Below are positions 34,638 to 45,000 of a stretch of DNA of 64,000 nucleotides, piece by piece. The translations under genes and the position numbers were made by a program. Position 1 is the stretch's first letter. Each line of letters starts with the position of its first letter. Under the pieces are notes generated by a model, which was not told the DNA's origin, made no database searches, and saw only the letters and a list, made by a program, of their open reading frames with translations. This stretch comes from Fragum whitleyi (lineage: Eukaryota; Mollusca; Bivalvia; Cardiida; Cardiidae): NCBI GenBank assembly GCA_948146395.1, contig OX411559.1, positions 3,210,501 through 3,274,500 on the forward strand, given 5' to 3'.

Positions 34638-35909
34638 TAGACTAAACAAATGTAGAAGTCATTTCAGCGAAATGAACTACAGTCAATCTTGCACGCGCGA
34701 CAACGTCCATTAAGCTATCATATTTTATTAAGCGACCGATTTTGAAATCCCCTTCTGTTAATCTGAATAAGGTAGATTGAAATGGTCTAAATGCATTTTT
34801 AATGATTTGTTATTAAAACTCAATAGAATCGTTTCAATGATTCTGTTATGTTTTAACAACATAGGGTTATTGAGATATCCCCAATTACATACACATTCAA
34901 TCAGAATTACGTCTATAATTTGTAAAGAAAACGTGTACTTTAGGCGACCATTCTCTCTAACGACCCCTTTTTGTGGTCCCTAAAGTGGTCGATAAACACA
35001 CATTTCACTGTATAATGTTATATAGCGTGAAACCATTGACATGACTGACCGTAACCTCTTTCAGCATATAATACATGCTAGACTGATCGTCACATAGTAT
35101 CTCCGCTAAGTCTCGTTTAATTTCGTGAACCAAGTTTAATAATATAAACCTATTAAATGACACTGTGATGATCAAACCTGAGCTCTGACGTAGGCGCCGA
35201 GTCCATTACCTCAGGTATATCGGGTATCTATTAAAAGCATGTGATAGAATTTGAACCTAATCCCTTGGTTTCAATTATGAAAGTACATGTATGAGTAAAC
35301 CTTACGATATAAGACAATCTAAAACTTTAATTCGAAAGATAAATTGTAACATTTTTAAAGTGGCGCTTAAACCTGATATCTAAATCGATAAAATGACGGT
35401 AAAAAGTAGATTTCACGGCTCACCGCACAGTCTACCTGTAGATACTTGTCATTGCACGTGGAAAGATTAAAGGATCAGAGGACGGAAGACAGTGGTTCGA
35501 GTCACTATGACAGCATATTTATTTTTCCTCCATGTTTCAATCCAATTTTTAATTGTGCGGAAGCACAATTTGAGCTGTTCTGCTCGGACTGTGTCTTATG
35601 AAAATTTGCAGAACCTACCTTTTTTCGAACTCATACTAATTTTGTAAACGGTTTGTTTTGAAAATTGATGGCATAAATTGGGCTTCTTGTTTTCTATGAT
35701 TATTAATTCAAGTTTTATTTTCAGTTCATTCCATGAAGGGTTTAACAGTTGATTAATTCAGCTTAATAACCGAATATTAACTTTAGTTTACTAAGATACA
35801 GTTGTAAATTTGCACTTCGTACCTATGAGGGAAAAAGCAGCAGAGATGGATTGTGGGATGATTTACCTAATACCCCCTGGAATAACCCCTTATAATTTAA
35901 GTTATTAAT
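34638..35909. other. Spacer
   Basis: No gene or defined repeat recognised. Confidence 0.35.
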
Positions 35910-36379
35910 GGTGTGACCCCACCGGATTTTGGACCTTCTTTGTTCTATATAAAATTGCACTATTTTCCGGTGCTGTGGTCGGTTCCACAGAAAGGTTTGA
36001 ACTTTGACCTCTTTAGCCCTTCATCTTCGTTCAATGTCCTACCTCAAAGTAAAAGTTATCAATAGAAACTCCCTTCAACTTTTGGGGTACCCAAGCTTAA
36101 GTAGAGGTACCGTCTTTTTTCCACCTATGAAGAGGACAGTTTCCTTGAGTACGACCCCTACCCGTAATCCGTCCTTTCGGAAAAAATCGTATACAGAGTA
36201 GGTAAAATCAAGCGTTAAATCAAAGAAGAGATGCAAAACTAGGCGAAAAGGACAAAAATGAGCACACGGGTTACTATTTTAATCTAAAAAATAACGCTTC
36301 AATGTCGCATGACCTTTTCTAAAGGATCTACTTTTACCCTACAATGACCTCCGGAAGAAAATACCAGTGATGTCACTCC
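35910..36379 (+). mobile_element. ~470-bp TIR element sharing the LINE 5' head, copy 1
   Basis: The left end GGTGTGACCCCACCGG and right end CCAGTGATGTCACTCC are inverted repeats (a few mismatches). TTAAT on each side (35905-35909 and 36380-36384) is a perfect 5-bp duplication. The first ~40 bp (through CCTTCTTTGTTCTATA) match the LINE 5' end at 38234-38273. The interior includes TTTGACCTCTTTAGCCCTTC, TTGGGGTACCCAAGC and GAAGAGATGCAAAACTAGGC, identical or nearly so in copies at 43929 and 47401. The open frame seen in copy 2 is broken here by a 2-base deletion near 36181. Confidence 0.75.
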
Positions 36380-36384
36380 TTAAT

Positions 36385-38233
36385 TTGAGAGGTATTCCCT
36401 TTCCTCGAACTTTAAAACCGCTTGATTAATACCGGGGGATATTGCGAGATAGAATAAACTCACCAAGAAATGATATTTTCATTTGTCACTGAAAAAGGGC
36501 TGTTTCGCAAAAAAGGGCCAGAAGTCAAGTTGCTGTTAATTGTGGCGCACCTTGTTTACAGAAACCATAATTTCTCATTACGTAACAACTGGAACTCTTA
36601 AGAACAAAAAATATTTTGAAATTCTAATATATAGCTACTTGTATTGAAAAATATGTTCAACTTGAGTTGCTTATAAGGCAGCGGAAAGGGAGATAATTCT
36701 TGTGAGTTGTTGCTTTTTTGACCGAAAAGTCCACAATTTCAGCCTTTTCAGGCCTACCACTTCCACAAAATCATTTAAATGAGGATCCGAGAAGCATCTT
36801 TGAGTAATCAAACGGTAAACTAGAGCTTACAAAAATGAAAATGGGGTTCACGTGGAGTTAAGGGTAAATTTTCGTTGTCTGTATTTTTTACTTATCTTTT
36901 TCGTGTTTTAAAGAATCTTTATTTGATAGGGTATCTTAAAACGCAATAATTACTAGAAATAAGGGAAAAAAATGTACAAAAGAGACATGCCAAAACGGAA
37001 AATTTGGGTCGAAGTTGTGTGATTTTGGGGTCGAGTCCACTTTTTCAATTCAATAAAAGATATTTAAATTATAAAATCCATTTTTTCTCGTGAATGTGAT
37101 GTTGTGTAACCGAATTTGACAAGAAAAAACGGGATAACGACCGGGGGTACCCACTTCAATAAATGTCAGTTATGAATGGGTTGGTAAGGCTATGATGAAG
37201 GGTCTTTTATGTCACGTTATGCAATTTTGGATTCATATTCACATGTAAGTATTGAGATATGTTTGTTGTAAACTTAATTTAATAAATACCGGAGATTTCT
37301 CAATTGGGAAAAAATAAACTGACAAGAGAACACATAACTAATTATGTGATCACTGGCCATTTTGGCTGAAATTTACCATTTGTCTCCGCTAGTCAATTAC
37401 CAGATTTAAATATTTTTCCTCAAATTTTCAGTTTTGAGGTGATTTTAGCGATTGCCAACTCAAAATAAAAAACAAAATTGCAGAAATGTAAAAAGAGACA
37501 CGTCTTATTTGTTGTCGAAAGACGTCCCCCACCTGAGATCAAGTTAAGAAAAAATTCGATGTCAGGGAACGGTTTAAGTGTTTCCACCACTTTTCTCACG
37601 CTAGTTTCGAGTTAGTTTTCATGCATGTTGAAAAACAGAAGCTTATCGAGCTTGTTAGCTTTCAAAACGCGATGTGGAGTGATAAAAACGCAAGAAAAGT
37701 GTCATAAAGATAGTTTCAATAACTAGAATACACACCTATTTGGAGTAAAGGGGCGGTCTTTTGTGGAAAAAGGAACGTCTTTACTTGGCAAATATTGGGA
37801 TATTTCTTGCTTCTTCCAATGCGCTGTGTCGTTTCAAAGCGAAGACAGTAAAAATAATCAGAATTTGTAGAGAGAAGACGGTTTTTTTATCACATTCAAG
37901 TCATCCCGTAATTTTGCTTTATAACCCAAATCCCGTGGTATTGGTAAGGGTAAAGGGTTATCATGCTTATCGGGTTGTTTACATTAACTTGAACAATTAA
38001 AGCGATCTTACTAATACTGAAAGTAAAAATGACTTAATTCTTATTTGAAAGTGCTTAAAACATCGAAATATTTTATCAACCAGTTAAATTTGGAATAATG
38101 AAAAAAAAAAAAAATAAAAAAATAATCGGTTTAAAATCAGATAAACTGACTAAATTGGTTAAGAAAAAGCCATTTGCAATCATAGAGAGAGTTCAAAATC
38201 TGTTTTGAAGAAATCGGGTCATTTTGTCATCTA
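36385..38233. other. Spacer upstream of the LINE
   Basis: No gene or repeat recognised. Short frames (for example 37761-38000) show no domain. An A-run lies at 38100-38122. Confidence 0.4.
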
Positions 38234-38367
38234 GGTGTGACCACACCGGTTTTTGGCCTTCTTTGTTCTATAGACATGGAGGGGATGGAAACCCGCCTTT
38301 TCATGTCCCCTTGTAGGACTCCGTGGAGGGTGGTGGCCCCGGATAGTGAATACCATCAAACACAAAC

Positions 38368-39714
38368 ATGGATACCCAAACAAACAAAAAACGAAAAAAC
38401 GATATGGATTCTGAACATTCTCAATCGCTTTCTGGACCAAATACTACATCTTTCCCAAGATTTCTTCTAATTGACTCTACTGATGAAAATAAATCACTCA
38501 CCAAACTAAGTCCATTTGTAATTGAAAAGGTCATAACATCAGCAATTAGCCAGCCAAAATCAATTTAAAAGTTAAAATCAGGTTCCCTTCTAGTAGAAGT
38601 TGAAAAAGCTGTACATGCAGAAAATCTAATGAAAATGAAACACTTTTTTGGAATACCCGTTTCTTGCGAGCCTCATACTACATTGAACTCGTCAAGAGGA
38701 GTTATCAGATGCCGTGATCTAGAAGGAATTAGCGATGATGAAATCCTTGCAGAACTCAGACCTCAAAATGTGTCTAAAGTTAAAAGAGTAACTGTTTTTA
38801 GAGATGGTGAAAAAAGATCAACTAACACCCTAATATTAACATTTAGTTCGGCCATTGTGCCCAAAGCAATAAAGGTAGGTTATTTAAGGGTAACTGTAGA
38901 CCTTTACATACCAAATCCTCTCCAGTGCTATAAATGTTATAAATACGGGCATCATGAAAACAAATGTAAAGCGAAAGTGGGTGACCTTTGCAGTCAATGT
39001 GGTGAGGACTGGGACACTCATCGCTGCCAGGATTGTACAAATCCTATGAAATGTATGAACTGTGGCGGTGAGCACTCGGCAACTTCTAGGAAATGTCCTG
39101 TCTGGAAAAGAGAGAAGGAAATTGTTACAATTAAGTACAAGGAATGTCTCTCTTTCCCAGAAGCAAGGAAAATAGTCGACAGTTTATCTTCATCCTATGC
39201 CCAGAAGGTTTTATCTAACACAAATAAAGGAAAGGAAGAATGTCAAAATTGCAAGGATTTGTTCCAAAAATTGTGCTTAGTTTTCCCTGAAAAGAAAGAT
39301 GAAATAGCCAAACTTTTCTCGGGTTCTATGGATGCATCATCGCCATCTACCTTTAGTGCTGAGAAAGAAGCTACTCCGTCACCTCCTAAAGCTTGGACTT
39401 CAGAACCTAAATCTCAAACAAATCCATTCTCAACTGCCAGTAAAGAGATCAATTCATCTATGCCTGAAATAGAAGAAATTATACGTTTAGATAAAGCTGA
39501 GATGGGAAGATGTAAGAAAGCCCAGATCCAGCTGGAGAAGTTAAACACTTCAGCTGCAAAAATACAAGAGGATAAAGAATCGAGCTCATTCATGAAACCC
39601 CCTAGGAGTAGAAATTCATCTCCTAGGGCGGCGACATCTAGTCGCAAACCAAAACGAACTGAGGATCCGATAAAGCAATACAACCGTTATCATAGTCTTG
39701 AAGAAGACATGTAA
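38368..39714 (+). pseudogene. LINE ORF1, zinc-knuckle (gag-like) protein, one nonsense codon
   Basis: RNA-binding protein of the LINE ribonucleoprotein. The ATG at 38368 opens a 448-codon frame interrupted only by TAA at 38566-38568 (codon 67). Reading resumes in the same frame, KLKSGSLLVEVEKA being the expected N-terminal fold. Three zinc knuckles lie at about residues 187-243: CYKCYKYGHHENKC (CX2CX4HX4C), a variant CSQCGEDWDTHRC, and CMNCGGEHSATSRKC (CX2CX3HX6C), followed by PVWKREKEI. The C-terminal third is Ser/Pro/Lys-rich, with an acidic-basic helical stretch. An alternative reading is a 361-residue product from 38629 that keeps the knuckles. The single lesion suggests a fairly young copy. 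Confidence 0.92.
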
Positions 39715-39849
39715 ACGGAAGATCTAGATGACTCAGATCCTTCAAAAGACAATAAGCAAGATAAAAACATAATAGATCTTTCACATGTAAAGAAATAAAT
39801 TTCATACTTCCACTACTTATTAGTATATTTTTATCCCTTAATTTTAACT

Positions 39850-42800
39850 ATGGCGAACCAAATCATTCAATGCAATTGTCGCAGCATCAAAGCTAATTTT
39901 GAAGATTTGAATCTTGTTTGCAAGAGACTTTTCTTAAAAACACTGACAAATTCTCTTTAAAGTATCACTCTTGCTATATGAAAAATTTTGAAGGGAATAA
40001 GAAAGCTTCAGGCGGTGTCGGAATCATTGTTAACAACAGTGTTCCTCATCGCACCATTCCTCTTAATACTTCGCTACAAGTAATAGCTGTAAGCGTATCC
40101 CTTAATAAAACAATAACCCTTTGTTCAATTTATCTTCCCCCTAGTTCTCCTATCAATCGTAGGAGACTCGACGATCTTGTCGAACAGTTACCAAAGCCTT
40201 TCATATTAATGGGAGATTTCAATTCCCACCATACGCTTTGGGGTTGTACTTATACAGACGACAAAGGTCGCACAATTGAAGATTTCTTAACAAATCATGA
40301 TCTCGTTTTATTAAATGATAAATCCTCCACATATCATCATCCGGCCACTGGCTCTTATTTTTCACTGGATTTAACTGTTTGCACTCCAGACATTTTCCCG
40401 GCTTTTAGCTGGAAAGTGGACTGTGATCTCCATGGTAGTGACCATTTTCCTATTCATATTTCTGAATTAGGACCATCGGTTCAAGAACGCCAAATGCGTT
40501 GGAAACTCCATAAAGCTAATTGGGAGTTGTTCAAAACTACCTGCGAACAATCAATAAATCCACAGGCTTTTGAGGATTGTGAAAACTCTACAGAGCTATT
40601 CACATCCTTACTATATTAAGCTGCAGAGAAATCTATTCCTAGAACGTCGCCTGACCCTAAACACCCTAATAAACCATGGTTTAATGAAGATTGCAAAAAG
40701 GCCATAGCTGAGCGGAAATCTGCTCTTAGATCATTTGATTTGAGACCATCGAAGGAGAACCTTTACCAATTTAAAATTGCCCGAGCGAAAGCTCGTCGTA
40801 CCATTAAACAAAGTAAGCGTTCGTCTTGGAGACAGTATGTTTCTAGATTGAATTCTAGATCATCTGTCAAAAAGACATGGGATATGGTGCGTAAAATCAG
40901 CGGAAAGAACACGTCAATTGGAGTTGGTCATTTAAGAACTGACCTCAATGACGTTTCTTCCAAGGCTGATATTGCGAATGTATTGGCAGATACGTTTGCC
41001 AAGAAGTCATCATCATCCAATTACTCACCAGCATTTCAAAAATTCAAAGGTGATAAAGAAAAGTCAAAACTTAACTTCAGTTCCAGTCGACTTGAACATT
41101 ATAATAGAGACTTTTCTGTCAAAGAATTGAAGAAGGCTTAAAAGAAGTGTCATGACACTGCTGTAGGAAATGATAATATACATTATCAATTCCTCAAACG
41201 TTTGCCCTCTCGTTCTTTGCATTGCTTACTTGAAATTTACAACCAGGTATGGAAGACGGGAAGCATTCCAGCATCTTGGCGGAAAGCTATCGTTATTCCT
41301 ATACCGAAACCAGGTAAAGATTCTACCAATCCTTCAAACTATCGCCCCATAGCTTTAACTAGTTGTATTTGTAAAACCATGGAAAGAATGGTTAATGATC
41401 GTCTTGTCTGGTTTCTTGAAAAGAACCACCTTATAACGTCAGTCCACAGTGGCTTTCGTAAACAAAGAAGCACTCTTGATCATCTTGTCCGCTTCGAGAC
41501 TTTTATTCGAGAAGCTTTTATAAAGAAAGAACACGTTGTTTCTGTCTTTTTCGATCTTCAAAGTGCTTATGACACCACTTGGAAGTATGGAATTATGAAT
41601 GACCTCTATGATTTCGGTATTCGAGGTCGCCTTGCTTATTTTATTTCTGCTTTTTTGGATGAACGTCAGTTTAGAGTCCGAGTTGGAGATACTTTGTCTG
41701 ATCCCCATGAACAAGAAATGGGCGTTCCACAAGGAAGTATTTTGTCAGTGACACTTTTTAGTGTCAAAATTAACAATATTGTCAAAACTGTTTGCCCTGG
41801 GGTTGAATGTTTTCTCTATGTTGATGACTTTTGCATCTGTTACAGATCAAAACATATGTATACGATTGAAAGACAGCCACAGCAAGTCTTAAAAAATCTT
41901 TCCAAATGGTCCAATGAAAACGGCTTTAAGTTTTCCAAGACAACAAAATGTATGCATTTTTGTCAGTCTAGGAAAATGCACCCTGATCCAGAATTAAAGC
42001 TGGACGGAGTGCAAATTGAAGTTGTAAAAGAATTTAAATTCCTGGGACTCCTTTTCGATTCTAAACTGTCGTTCATACCCCATATTGACAATTTGAAAAA
42101 TAAGTGCTTAAAGGCTTTTAATCTTTTACGCGTTGTATCTAGTATGGACTGGGGAGCTGATAAAAAGGTTTTACTACGCCTTTACAGGGCACTTTTCAGA
42201 TCAAAATTAGACTATGGTTGTGTTGTTTACGGTTCTGCACGTCCTTAATACCTACGTAAACTTGATACCATTCATAATCAAGGATTGCGCCTAGCGCTGG
42301 GTGCCTTTAGAACATCACCAATTAATAGTATTTACATCGAAGCAAATGAACCTTCCTTGAATCTGAGAAGGAAAAAGCTTTCAATGCAGTATTATTTAAA
42401 GCTGAAATCTAATCCTGACAATCCAACGTATAAAGCTGTGTTTGAACCTAAACACAGACGCGATTTTAGTAAGAAACCTAGTGCAATACCCCCGTTTAGC
42501 TTACGTTGCGAAGCAGATATTAACTCTCTAGATTTTAATCTAGAGGATGTGGCAGAACAAATTGTTCCTGAAGTTCCTTTGTGGACTTCTAAAAGCCCCA
42601 CATTTCTTTACGATCTTGCTTCAACCGATCCAACTGTTTTTAAAACGAATTTTTTAGAAATAAGCGAAAGAAATACGCAACTTATGAAGAGATTTATACA
42701 GATGGTTCAAAGGACGGCGAAAAAGTTGCCTCGGCTACCATTTTAGCTGGTAAAAAGTTTCAATTCCGTTTGCCAAATAACTCTTCTACTTTTTCCGCCG

Positions 42801-43486
42801 AGCTAAAGGCGATTGACCTCGCACTTGATCATATAATCGAAGAGCGCTTCTCTCGCTACATAATTTTTACTGACTCTATGTCAAGTATACAAGCGATTGA
42901 GAACGATAAAACTGACAATCCGATTATTGTTCGATTATTAAATTCAATAGCTCAGCTTCATGATGTTGATCTCGTTTTCTGCTGGCTTCCGAGCCACGTT
43001 GGTATTCGTGGTAATGAAGAGGCAGATAAAGCTGCCAAGGAGGCATTATCACTAGAAATTTTACCTTTTGAAGTACCTTTTACCGACTTTAAACCTTTGA
43101 TTCATGGCTTCATTCAGGATGTCTGGAAGAACTGTTGGTCCGATCCAGCGAACCACAGTAATAAATTATACTCTGTTCGTCAAGATCTTGGCGATTGGTT
43201 GCCTGGTTACAGGTCTAACCGTCGCGAAGAGCTGATTCTGACTCGGTTACGCATTGGGCATACTTACTTAACGCACTCCTACCTTTTAAAAGGAGAAGAG
43301 ATGCCAATGTGTATTCCCTGTAATGCTCCATTAACTATCAAACATATTTTTATAGATTGTATTGATTTTTCCATTATCAGGGACAGATATTTTAAAGTTG
43401 ATGGTATGGGGCAGCTGTTTGACCGTGTCAAACTAGAACTTATTTTTGACTTTTTAAAGGAAATTCATTTATATAGTAAAATCTGA
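39850..43486 (+). pseudogene. LINE ORF2: endonuclease, reverse transcriptase, RNase H; multiply broken
   Basis: The start ATG at 39850 reads MANQIIQCNC, the usual opening of the AP-like endonuclease. A frameshift or small deletion at about 39905-39918 moves to the main frame (QETFLKN). Endonuclease motifs: GGVGIIV, LMGDFNSHH, LDLTVC, GSDHFP (40434-40451). RT: NYRPIALTS, SGFRKQRSTLDH, motif A FFDLQSAYDTTW, motif B GVPQGSILSVTLF, catalytic YVDD at 41817-41828, then FKFLGLLFD. RNase H: IYTDGS (Asp codon 42701), AELKAI, IIFTDS, PSHVGIRGNEEADKAA. In-frame TAA codons at 40617, 41139 and 42246, and a second frameshift near 42661-42675 just before RNase H, inactivate it. All catalytic residues I can check are still present. 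Confidence 0.93.
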
Positions 43487-43634
43487 TTTTTAGTTTCTAT
43501 ACATTGTATTTTCTTCTAAAGTCTTAAAATGGTTGTATTAAATTTTACCGTTATCAATAGCTCTTTTGGCTGTTATTTCTTTTACATTTGAAATTTTCTT
43601 TTGGATTTGTATATGTATACATTGAGATTGTTTT

Positions 43635-44716
43635 CATGGGCGTAGACACGGGTGCGGCAGGTGCGGCATTCGCCGCACCAATAATTGCCGTAGATGCGGC
43701 ATGCCGCTACAATAAAACTGGATTATGTTGACCGCTAAATGACTGAAAATGTATGTGAGCATATAACGGATGAATAAAACGTTTATAAAACATGATGTCT
43801 TATAGTTCTTTTAATCCACCATACACAACGAAATGCCAGCATCCTGGGATGACTCATCAATAATCTAAACTTCCAAGCGTCTGTAGAATGGTAATTCTGT
43901 TTACTTCCGTTTTCTGTTGATGTCAAACGGAGTGACCCCACCGGACTTTGGGCCTTCTTTGTTCTATATAAAATTGCACTCTTTTCCGGTGCTGTGGTCG
44001 GTTCCACAGAAAGGGTTGACCTTTGACCTCTTTAGCCCTTCATCTTCGTTCAATATCCTACCTTAAAGTAACAAAAAACCTCGGGAAACTCCCTTCAACT
44101 TTTGGGGTACCCAAGCTTAAGTAGAGGAACCGTCTTTTTTCCACCCATGAAGAGGACAGCTACTTTGGGTACGACCCCCACCCGTTATCCGTCCTTTCGC
44201 AAAGGAAATCGTACACAGAGAAGGTCAAATCAAGCGTTTAATCAAAGAAGAGATGCAAAACTAGGCGAAAAGAACAAAAATGAGCACACGGGTTACTATT
44301 TTACCCTCAAAAATAACGTTTCAATGTCGCACTACTTTTTCTAAAGGATCTACTTTTACCATACAATGACCTCCGGAAGAAAATTCCAGTGAGGTCACTC
44401 CTAAATATGCGATTCCCTGTGAGTACATGGTGAGTTGTTAATGTCATTATCGATTAGTCCTCGTACTAGGGTTAACCCTTTCCTGTTTAATCCCTGCTTT
44501 TTACGTGCCTGGAAATTGCTCTAAAATGACTCAAAAATTGTGATCAAGTATAGTCTAGAATGCACCAAATCGCACCATTTTTTCAAAAAATTTCCGGGGG
44601 GGCATGCCCCCGGACCCCCCTAGAAGAGCTTCTCGCCTTCGGCGCTCGCATTCGCTCCTTCGGAGCTCAGTTTTGCCGCACCAATGTAAATAACATGGCT
44701 ACGCCACTGGTTTTAA
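43635..44716. mobile_element. hAT-like element split by a ~470-bp insertion
   Basis: The left end CATGGGCGTAGACACGGGTG and right end GGCTACGCCACTG (44704-44716) are inverted relatives (CA.TGGCGTAG..). GCCGCACCAAT occurs near both ends in inverted sense. The right subterminal region has GGGGGGCATGCCCCCGGACC (44597-44617) and a CTTCGGCGCTCGCATTCGCT stretch. It is interrupted by the element at 43929-44401. Without that insert it is about 610 bp, non-autonomous. No convincing 8-bp duplication (GATTGTTT versus GTTTTAAA), so the superfamily is inferred from the ends only. Confidence 0.6.
43929..44401 (+). mobile_element. ~470-bp TIR element, copy 2, with the longest open frame
   Basis: Ends GGAGTGACCCCACCGG and CCAGTGAGGTCACTCC are 16-bp inverted repeats with two mismatches. 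The interior is the same as copy 1. From about 44090 to 44344 one frame stays open (about 84 codons, stop TAA at 44342). It contains LLGYPSLSRGTVFFPPMKRT, TPTRYPSFRKG, a basic Arg/Gln/Asn stretch, and HTGYYFTLKNN. The product would be strongly basic. I do not recognise it. The same peptide is readable, with indels, in copies 1 and 3. It lies inside the hAT-like element. No matching flanking duplication (CAAAC versus TAAAT). Confidence 0.75.
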
Positions 44717-44879
44717 AATGTTGTCCACTTTATTACACGATTTACAGCGTTTTGTTTTAAAGTGTTATAATTATCTTAGTTTTGAAGGTATACGCCGCCT
44801 TTTAAAATAAGTTGTTTTTTAGAGTTTTGCGCCCAACATGACCTAAGTTGTCGACGGGCCTTAAAATACCATTCATTCA
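44717..44879. other. Possible retroposon 3' end with CATT tail
   Basis: GTCGACGGGCCTTAAAATAC followed by CATTCATTCATTC (44867-44882) looks like the 3' tail of a LINE or SINE. The body is not identified. Confidence 0.3.
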
Positions 44880-45000
44880 TTCTTTGTTCTATATAAAATT
44901 GCACTCTTTTCCGGTGCTGTGGTCGGTTCAACAGAAAGGTTTGACCTTTGACCTCTTTAGCCCTTCATCTTCGTTTTATGTCCTACCTTATGTTATCAAA
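44880..45000 (+). mobile_element. ~470-bp TIR element, 5' fragment (copy 4)
   Basis: Begins inside the head (TTCTTTGTTCTATATAAAAT) and runs through TGACCTTTGACCTCTTTAGC to TGTCCTACCTTA, where homology stops. Both ends are missing. Confidence 0.8.

Larger units (their letters stand above)
38234..43605 (+). mobile_element. Nearly full-length, inactivated non-LTR retrotransposon (I/Nimb-type LINE)
   Basis: The 5' UTR starts GGTGTGACCACACCGG and runs about 135 bp to ORF1. Then come ORF1 (38368-39714), a 135-bp gap, ORF2 (39850-43486) and an AT-rich 3' UTR whose end I place near 43600 by composition. The order zinc-knuckle ORF1, AP-like endonuclease, reverse transcriptase, RNase H is that of the I superfamily. 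AYDTTW and GVPQGSILSVTLF in the RT suggest Nimb or a close clade, but clade assignment needs a tree. I find four in-frame TAA codons and two frameshifts, so it cannot move on its own now. No target duplication was identified. Confidence 0.9.

Noticed and set aside
38566..42248. All four in-frame interruptions of the LINE are TAA, hinting at a reassigned stop codon
   Set aside because: The same element also has two frameshifts, and the older LINE remnant at 1.4 kb is broken in the same mixed way. Substitutions to TAA are expected in AT-rich DNA. The bivalve-type repeats argue for the standard nuclear code.
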